19,342 nucleotides of DNA, taken from NCBI GenBank assembly GCA_019594025.1, contig JAFDUB010000022.1:1-19342 (forward strand), in the 5' to 3' direction. Under the pieces are notes generated by a model, which searched no databases, was not told where the DNA came from, and saw only the letters and a program-made list of their open reading frames with translations. How positions within the stretch are numbered: position 1 is the stretch's first letter; every line of letters begins with the position of its first letter. This stretch comes from Thermoplasmata archaeon. Lineage in GTDB: Archaea; Thermoplasmatota; Thermoplasmata; Halarchaeoplasmatales; Halarchaeoplasmataceae. Positions 14,562-19,342 of this stretch are shown here, piece after piece. Made by a program: the position numbers and the translations under genes.

Positions 14562-15560
14562 ATGAACAAGAAAATTTTGTTGTGGATCATAGGTATTTTG
14601 CTGCTCACTGGATTTGTATTTTATACGGGTATAGACGGTTTGAAGGAAGTATTGTTAGCAGTCGACCTTTATATATTGATACCCTTTCTGATACTGATGG
14701 TTCTACTACAGATCATCACTCTCTTGCTTACAACATACCAGTGGCATCATCTACTGGGAAAACAACTTCCCTTCGCCGAAGTTTTTATGATCTTTTTAGC
14801 AGGAAATTTCGTGGAAAGCGTTACACCCTCGTCGAAACTGGGCGGAGAGGCAGTCAAGGTTTATCTCTTCAAGCAGAAAACCAATTTATCATACCAAGGG
14901 CTGACCACCACCTTGCTTGCACACAAATACGTTTCACTGATACCCTTTCTGTTCATATGTGGTATCTCTTTACTGGCGGCATCCATAACTTACAATCTGC
15001 CTAGCGCGGTTTATGTTTCTTTTATCTTGCTGACATCGATCATCATTACCATGATCGTTTTGGTGCACTCTAGTTGGGGCAAGGATGACCAAAAAAACAA
15101 CTATCCGTTTCCAAAAAAGATACTTTCAGCTGTGGATTTTCTTAGAACAGCAGCGGCGGAGGTAAAACAAACTCTCTCAAAAAAAGCAAGAAACGAACTA
15201 TTTTTGATATCCCTGGTGGTCTGGGGGATGTATCCCGTTAAGATCTACCTGACCGCATATGTGTTGAACATCGCGGTATCGATCACCTTGGCCATAATGA
15301 TCACTTACATCGCCTATATGGTGAGCATGCTTCCCATCACCCCTGGAGGTTTGGGTACATTCGAAGGGAGCATGGCCGTCATATTGAGTTTGAACGGATT
15401 TTTGTTCTCCGAGGGGATGGCTATAGCACTACTAGCCCGTTCGATAACATATTGGTTCCCACTTGTCCTATCCACAGGCGCGGCGATGCATTTGATCAAA
15501 AAAGGAGATGTGAAGATGCCTTTCAGTTTAACTTCCGTATCAGGAGCGTTGAGGACCTGA
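14562..15560 (+). CDS. AglD/UPF0104-type (LPG synthase TM family) membrane protein
   Basis: A 332-residue polytopic protein with about eight membrane helices. It carries the family's typical motifs: a GGEAVKVYLFKQK segment after helix 3 and ITPGGLGTFEGSMAVILSLNG before the last helices. The family (PF03706, UPF0104) includes AglD-like proteins, the flippase domain of MprF, and proteins proposed to move or modify lipid-linked compounds. It starts 4 bases after the stop of the NAS-like gene, with GGTTGAG overlapping the upstream stop as a weak ribosome binding site, so the two are one operon. Its role is unproven: it could export or flip the product of the NAS-like enzyme, or act on a lipid. 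It ends 3 bases from the stop of convergent feoB. Confidence 0.75.
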   Translation: MNKKILLWIIGILLLTGFVFYTGIDGLKEVLLAVDLYILIPFLILMVLLQIITLLLTTYQWHHLLGKQLPFAEVFMIFLAGNFVESVTPSSKLGGEAVKVYLFKQKTNLSYQGLTTTLLAHKYVSLIPFLFICGISLLAASITYNLPSAVYVSFILLTSIIITMIVLVHSSWGKDDQKNNYPFPKKILSAVDFLRTAAAEVKQTLSKKARNELFLISLVVWGMYPVKIYLTAYVLNIAVSITLAIMITYIAYMVSMLPITPGGLGTFEGSMAVILSLNGFLFSEGMAIALLARSITYWFPLVLSTGAAMHLIKKGDVKMPFSLTSVSGALRT

Positions 15561-15563
15561 TAA

Positions 15564-17252
15564 CTATAGTAAGATTCCTCCTATCTGGAATATCAAACCG
15601 CCGATCAGCATGGAGAAAAAGATGGTGAAAAGCAATATAACGGCCGATACCTTAGCACCGAACTCTTTTGCGATCATCCCTAAAACTGCCACACACGGAA
15701 CGTAAAACAGTGCGATCACCGCACCCACGAACAACTGCAGATTGGTCAGCTCCATATCCAACAGTGGTAGTACCGCAAGCTCCCTTCTGAAAATCCCCAA
15801 TATAAGAGGTGTTGATGCTTCCGAAGGCAGGCCCAACCATCCGGTCACAAGGGGCTCCAGTAGCCTGCCCACGTGATCCAGGAGACCTGTTTCAAACAGC
15901 ACTGCTGCGGCACCTATGATGTATATCATGGGCAGTGCACCGTTGGTCAAAAAGTTCTTTACACGTATCCAGAGTTTTTTTCCGAACATCCGCCAATCGG
16001 GAACCAGAAGATCCGGAACCTCCTGTATCATAGGCGTCTTTTTTATTTTGAATAATTTTCCAAGGACCAGGCCGAAGAGGAACGCCGTTACCAGTGAAAA
16101 CAAAAAAACCACAAATACCAACATGATAGAGCGCTCAGCTAGCAATGCGATGAATGCACCGGATTGGGCAACGCACGGTACCGACAGGCAGACCATGGCG
16201 GATACGATCACCCTTTTCTTGTTACCAACCATGGTCCTTGTGGACATTATGGACGGTATGGCACACCCATATCCCAGTAATAGAGGTATTATGGCCGCAC
16301 CGGAGAGTCCCATCTTGTTGAACAGCCCGTCCAGGAGAACAGCCAGACGTGGCATATAGCCGCTGTCCTCCAGTATGCTCAGCGCGGTGTAGAATGAAAT
16401 TATATACGGCAGTACCAGGCCTATGGGCCATTCTATGGCCTTGATCAGGAACCCATATTCACCAACCAGTATGTTCCGGACCGCACCCTCTGATGTGAAA
16501 CGCTCTACCACACTAACGATCGGCGGAAATACGTACAGATCGAATATAGGGAGGAATATGAACCGTCTCATAGCAAGACCGGCACCTACAACCAATAGGA
16601 ACATGAAACCCATTATGACTATAGCTAGAAGTATACCTGGAAATGGTTTCACTAAAAGATCACCCCAGCGGCCCTTCTTGCTTTTCCCCTCCCCTAAACC
16701 CTTCTTTTTCACCTTTCTATCCAAATCTTCAGCCAGCTCCCAACTAGCTTTCGTCTCTTTAGCACCGGGAGCTATCTCCCCTCCTATCAACTCCGATATC
16801 AGGACTCTCAGTTTTTCAATACCCTTCCCCTTAGTAGCAACGGTTTTGATCACCGGTACCCCCATGATCGTGGAAAGATATTCAACGTCAAGCCTTTCCT
16901 TTATCAGATCTACACGATTTATTACGACAACGGTAGGGATATCATGCTCCAACACCTGTAGTAGTAAATACAAACTGCTCTCCAGGTTCTTTGCGTCGAG
17001 AACACACACCACACCACCGGGATCGTCCTCGAGCATATCGACGGCGATCTGTTCAGCCTGATTAGATGCATCCAAAGTGTAGGTACCGGGAACGTCGATC
17101 AGATGGCATTCCTCTCCACCAACCGACGCCTTTCCCTTTTTATAATCGACGGTGGTTCCCGGATAGTTGGCCATCCCCACTTCTAAACCGGTCAATCTAT
17201 TGAAAATAACGCTCTTACCGACGTTCGGTGGGCCTATCAACAGTATATCCAA
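15564..17252 (-). CDS. feoB: ferrous iron transporter FeoB
   Basis: A 562-residue FeoB. The N-terminal GTPase domain has G1 GPPNVGKS (7-14), a G2 threonine in YPGTTVDY, G3 DVPG (53-56) and G4 NRVD (112-115). After a short linker, the membrane part (~205-562) holds two Gate regions: GYGCAIPSIMSTRT (C330) with SVPCVAQSG, and FRRELAVLPL with YVPCVAVLG (C520). It moves Fe(II) into the cytoplasm using nucleotide hydrolysis. It is shorter than bacterial FeoB, mainly in linker and C-terminal tail. The start is TTG with GAGGTG 5 bases upstream. It follows the NAS-FeoA gene by 9 bases, so it shares its promoter. Confidence 0.95.
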   Translation of the reverse strand: MDILLIGPPNVGKSVIFNRLTGLEVGMANYPGTTVDYKKGKASVGGEECHLIDVPGTYTLDASNQAEQIAVDMLEDDPGGVVCVLDAKNLESSLYLLLQVLEHDIPTVVVINRVDLIKERLDVEYLSTIMGVPVIKTVATKGKGIEKLRVLISELIGGEIAPGAKETKASWELAEDLDRKVKKKGLGEGKSKKGRWGDLLVKPFPGILLAIVIMGFMFLLVVGAGLAMRRFIFLPIFDLYVFPPIVSVVERFTSEGAVRNILVGEYGFLIKAIEWPIGLVLPYIISFYTALSILEDSGYMPRLAVLLDGLFNKMGLSGAAIIPLLLGYGCAIPSIMSTRTMVGNKKRVIVSAMVCLSVPCVAQSGAFIALLAERSIMLVFVVFLFSLVTAFLFGLVLGKLFKIKKTPMIQEVPDLLVPDWRMFGKKLWIRVKNFLTNGALPMIYIIGAAAVLFETGLLDHVGRLLEPLVTGWLGLPSEASTPLILGIFRRELAVLPLLDMELTNLQLFVGAVIALFYVPCVAVLGMIAKEFGAKVSAVILLFTIFFSMLIGGLIFQIGGILL

Positions 17253-17261
17253 ATATCCACC

Positions 17262-18116
17262 TCAAAAAACCGTTATGTTAAACGCGATATCAGGATCTAC
17301 AGCCACCTGACGGTCTTCGATCGAGACCAGAAGCGGGCCTCCGAAAGGCTGTCTGCTTTCCATCCTGACCTTTTTCCCCTTTCTGATACCAAGGGCGTTC
17401 AAGCAGGAATGTTCGGGACAGGATCGAACCGTTGCCGCCTCGCCGATCTTCATCGTTTTTAGAGTGTTATGAGGATATGCTCTAGGTGATTTTTTCCTTC
17501 GACCACATCTTCGTGTACACTCTTTTTCCTTCACAGCAACTATCGATTTTCTTCCAACACTTTGGTTAACACAGCAGTGTTTTTTGGTATAGAGTGAAGC
17601 ATCCGTAGATCTGTAAAAATACTGTAGATGATTTCTCGGAACCCTATAAACGACCTTTCCGTCCACCTTTATGTCTCTAAATATCTTACATAAGATATCG
17701 TCTTTGGGTTCCACGTGAAATGGTATCCAAACTGCATCGTAATCTGAATAATCGAAGTCGTGCCCTTCGTCCAATATAAATTCAACATCCTCCAAAAATT
17801 TCCTAGAGTACCGTATAGCACTTGGATCCCTGTCTAGACCGGTGACTTTGAAACCCTTCTCCGCTAGGTGATGAACGGTCATGGGAAGCGGGCCGCAGCC
17901 TACGACTATGATGTTTGCATCCTTCTCAAGTTCCGCTAATTCCAGCTCATTCTCGATGATATCATGATAGAACGCTTTGTGATACATATCACCAAAAGAC
18001 CTAAAGTGGCAGCCCAGCTTTTCGATGAACTTGATCACCCTTCTGTCCATGCTCTCACCACGTTTGCTTGAGATAGGGATGAACGCTCCTCCACTACTAT
18101 CCAATTCGGTGACCAT
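17262..18116 (-). CDS. nicotianamine-synthase-like domain fused to FeoA
   Basis: A 284-residue fusion. Residues ~30-155 form a NAS-like Rossmann domain: VVGCGPLPMTVHHLAEKGF (GCGPLPMT at 73-80), GLDRDPSAIRYS, and YDAVWIPFHVEPKDDIL (HVEPK at 124-128). Residues ~157-195 are a basic linker with cysteines C161, C162, C180 and C184. Residues ~198-284 are a FeoA/SH3-like domain (TLKTMKIGEAATVRSC, NALGIRKGKKVRMESRQPFG, then a terminal hydrophobic strand). FeoA normally regulates FeoB from the cytoplasm, and feoB follows by 9 bases. The ATG at 18116 is chosen because the TATA box lies about 28 bases before it. An ATG at 18050, preceded by GGTGAG, is a possible alternative (262 residues). The frame is open to 18179, but that part spans the promoter. 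Confidence 0.8.
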   Translation of the reverse strand: MVTELDSSGGAFIPISSKRGESMDRRVIKFIEKLGCHFRSFGDMYHKAFYHDIIENELELAELEKDANIIVVGCGPLPMTVHHLAEKGFKVTGLDRDPSAIRYSRKFLEDVEFILDEGHDFDYSDYDAVWIPFHVEPKDDILCKIFRDIKVDGKVVYRVPRNHLQYFYRSTDASLYTKKHCCVNQSVGRKSIVAVKEKECTRRCGRRKKSPRAYPHNTLKTMKIGEAATVRSCPEHSCLNALGIRKGKKVRMESRQPFGGPLLVSIEDRQVAVDPDIAFNITVF

Positions 18117-18140
18117 ATAGAGATGGTAAAGATATAGTAG

Positions 18141-18165
18141 TTTATAAAGTTTCGGTCCACCTAAA
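18141..18165 (-). promoter_or_regulatory. iron-box-like operator and TATA box of the NAS-FeoA/feoB operon
   Basis: On the minus strand TTTAGG-TGGA-CCGAAA (18165 to 18150; one mismatch in the palindrome) is followed by one base and TTTATAAA (18148-18141). The same order and spacing occur at 13970-13994, and the next 10 bases also agree at 8 positions (CCACTACATC versus CTACTATATC). This strongly suggests that one repressor controls both operons. The TATA-to-ATG distance (about 28 bases) implies a leaderless mRNA starting at 18116. Confidence 0.7.
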
Positions 18166-18492
18166 CATATCGGAACCATATAAAGATATGATTCGGTGGT
18201 CTATATACCCATTGAACATCATATTTCCTTTAGTCAGAAACCGGGTAACCTTCGCCAATAATTGGATTACCGTCTTGGTGAAGGATCATCAGCACACTGC
18301 CAGGTTTATACTAAGTTGCAGTTCTACCGATCCTCGCCTGGACCTCCCCTCGTGGATATTATCTTTAGATCCTGGCCGCTTTGAACATAGGATGCATTGT
18401 GATCCAAGTCTCCATGTAAAACCGACTGAGTTCAACACCATTTGTAGCGTTCATCACCAAAATAGATAGGTCTATCGCGATCACATAGATGA
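18166..18492. other. spacer between the feo promoter and the cold-shock gene
   Basis: I see no convincing gene; the open plus-strand frame here has no start signal or recognisable domain. A minus-strand stretch (containing RFYMETWITMHPMFK) is interrupted by stops and unidentified. The notable content is a set of overlapping inverted repeats at 18244-18284, described under findings. No clear terminator for the cold-shock gene is visible. Confidence 0.4.
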
Positions 18493-18693
18493 TCATCCTT
18501 CGATCTTACGCACTTCTATGGCCTGACGTCCTCTATCGCCCTGGACACTTTTGAACTCCACTCTATCCCCCTCCTCGAGATAGTAATCGCCTATGATACT
18601 GCTCCGGTGTACGAAATGATCCTTTGCATCACCGTCGGGCTCGATGAATCCGTAGTTCCTGACATCGTTGAAGAACTTTACGGTCCCTTTCAT
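18493..18693 (-). CDS. cold-shock-domain protein (CspA family)
   Basis: A 66-residue protein covering a complete cold-shock domain: GTVKFFNDVRNYGFIEPDG holds RNP1 (NYGFIE) and DHFVHRSSI holds RNP2. GDRVEFKSVQGDRGRQAIEV forms the last strands. It is a single-stranded RNA/DNA-binding protein, likely an RNA chaperone. Cold-shock-domain proteins are common in bacteria but patchy in archaea, so lateral transfer is plausible. A minus-strand TATA-like GGTATTATAGGG centred near 18721 lies about 28 bases before the ATG, giving a leaderless transcript. It is monocistronic. Confidence 0.92.
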   Translation of the reverse strand: MKGTVKFFNDVRNYGFIEPDGDAKDHFVHRSSIIGDYYLEEGDRVEFKSVQGDRGRQAIEVRKIEG

Positions 18694-18714
18694 CGAGATG
18701 GTTATGCATCCACA

Positions 18715-18727
18715 CCCTATAATACCT
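18715..18727 (-). promoter_or_regulatory. TATA box of the cold-shock gene
   Basis: GGTATTATAGGG on the minus strand is centred about 28 bases upstream of the ATG at 18693, the archaeal leaderless spacing. Confidence 0.55.
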
Positions 18728-18971
18728 TTCCAATGTACGTTGTTTCACACCGGATCCCTATAGGCCTTCACTCGAAGTGCATCCTCTCTCTGTCAGCTTC
18801 CATCCCTACCAAAGGTCCCGCACGGCTCATCCCGGGTTCTTTTTTGTTCCCTATCATTTTACCACAAAGAACACATGGGTGTGGTAGTATATATACTATA
18901 TTCAATATTTTATTAGATAAGGGCAAATCAGCCGTGAACAGCTTCAAACCCAAAGTTGAACTTACACCATC
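18728..18971. other. spacer with perfect AT palindrome and a doubtful tiny ORF
   Basis: TAGTATATATACTA (18885-18898) is a perfect 14-base palindrome that could act as a TATA region in either direction. On the minus strand an open frame continues through the Cys pair CVLCGKMIG to EADRERMHFE and a TGA at 18768. A start (ATG 18857) lies a little beyond the expected initiation point. It might encode a tiny zinc-ribbon-like peptide, or be a remnant. No other feature is evident between the cold-shock and catalase genes. Confidence 0.3.
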
Positions 18972-19342
18972 TCAGGTCTCTTTGACCCGTTCCTCCTGAG
19001 GCATATCCGCCAGCCGCTTCACTTCTTCAACATCCAAGCCCAATCCATGGGCGACGCCTTCACCGTAGTCCGGGTGCACCTTGTAGAAAAGAGCGGTCTG
19101 TCTCAGCTGTATGTTCTCCTTAGCTCCGTTTAGATGGGCGACGATGTTACCTATGAGGTGCTCACGTGCCTCGTCGTCCATGACTTCACTGAACAACGCT
19201 TTTGGCTGAACGAAATCCACTTCACCGAGTTCGTAACGATGCCGGGCCGCCATGCCGTGAACATCGATCTCGGGCAGTGCGTAGTCGCCATCCGGATCCG
19301 GTCCTCCAAAGGTGTTGGGCCAGTAGTTCGGTCCCTCGTCGA
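18972..19342 (-). CDS. haem catalase, C-terminal part (runs off right edge)
   Basis: The frame is open from the right edge (19342) to a TGA at 18972, giving about 122 residues. It contains NYWPNTFGGP near the edge and QLRQTALFYKVHPDYGEGVA followed by HGLGLDVEEV, which are conserved at the C-terminus of monofunctional haem catalases (the catalase and catalase-related domains). The haem-binding tyrosine and active-site His/Asn lie outside the window. It detoxifies hydrogen peroxide and needs haem iron, which fits its place beside an iron-uptake locus, though shared regulation is not shown. The protein ends RVKET without a long extra domain, so it is probably of the small-subunit type. Confidence 0.92.
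   Translation of the reverse strand, partial: DEGPNYWPNTFGGPDPDGDYALPEIDVHGMAARHRYELGEVDFVQPKALFSEVMDDEAREHLIGNIVAHLNGAKENIQLRQTALFYKVHPDYGEGVAHGLGLDVEEVKRLADMPQEERVKET

Noticed and set aside
15873..17061. Plus-strand frames opposite feoB
   Set aside because: They are antisense shadows of a clearly conserved gene, with Ser/Thr/Arg-rich low-complexity translations.
13970..18165. A local DtxR-family regulator gene that would bind the iron boxes
   Set aside because: No DtxR/MntR-like protein is encoded in the window; the wHTH proteins at 1056 and 4429 belong to toxin-antitoxin-like pairs.
18117..18179. Upstream extension of the NAS-FeoA frame to an ATG at 18179
   Set aside because: The extension would cover the TATA box and iron-box palindrome that match the promoter at 13970-13994; the ATG at 18116 fits the promoter spacing.
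18188..18469. Plus-strand 93-codon frame in the spacer
   Set aside because: It has no start signal or domain, and it reads through the competing inverted repeats.
18493..18999. Plus-strand frame opposite the cold-shock gene and spacer
   Set aside because: It is antisense to the cold-shock domain and has no promoter or homology.
1..19342. tRNA, rRNA or CRISPR array
   Set aside because: I found no cloverleaf with a GGTTCRANYCC arm, no rRNA-like stretch and no regularly spaced short repeats.

Overview
The window looks archaeal and is probably from the Thermoplasmatota or a related euryarchaeal lineage; the lineage call is inference. Many starts lie about 25-30 bases downstream of a TATA-like box with little or no leader (1056, 3699, 4429, 7420, 12268, 14018, 18116, 18693), while operon-internal genes such as feoB carry a GAGGTG-type ribosome binding site. 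Gene content (FeoB, a FeoA fusion, an AglD/UPF0104-type membrane protein, GLUG-repeat surface protein, MNT/HEPN pairs) fits.

Region 1 (about 1-6290) is an accretion zone of toxin-antitoxin-like modules. In order it holds a decayed AbrB/PIN remnant; an intact RHH/PIN pair; an HTH-MNT/HEPN pair; a frameshifted antitoxin-like remnant; a DNA methyltransferase C-terminal remnant; an AbrB antitoxin with a frameshifted PIN toxin; an intact MntA/HepT pair; and a winged-helix regulator with a broken nucleotidyltransferase. A short degenerate repeat (copies near 36, 961 and 2680) sits between the modules. The RHH/PIN and AbrB/PIN promoters carry related TAGTAC/GTACTA palindromes just downstream of the TATA box.

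Region 2 (about 6290-13900) holds a small cytoplasmic FAS1 protein behind a promoter with tandem TACTA/TAGTA palindromes, a small unknown protein, a 1503-residue secreted GLUG-repeat protein built from three homologous modules (two with a nearly identical 410-bp core 1329 bp apart), and a divergent alpha/beta hydrolase with a polytopic membrane domain.

Region 3 (about 13900-18180) is the most interesting part: a compact metal locus of two convergent operons whose stop codons lie 3 bases apart. One encodes a nicotianamine-synthase-like enzyme and an AglD/UPF0104-type membrane protein. The other encodes a protein fusing a second nicotianamine-synthase-like domain to a FeoA domain, followed by FeoB. 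Both operons start from near-identical promoters: a TTTAGG-N4-CC(T/G)AAA palindrome resembling a DtxR/IdeR iron box, one base, TTTATAAA, and a leaderless start. I infer one iron-responsive regulon coupling Fe(II) uptake to synthesis or handling of a nicotianamine/opine-like metal chelator.

Region 4 (18180-19342) holds a spacer with competing hairpins, a cold-shock protein, a spacer with a perfect 14-bp AT-rich palindrome, and the C-terminal part of a haem catalase that runs off the right edge.
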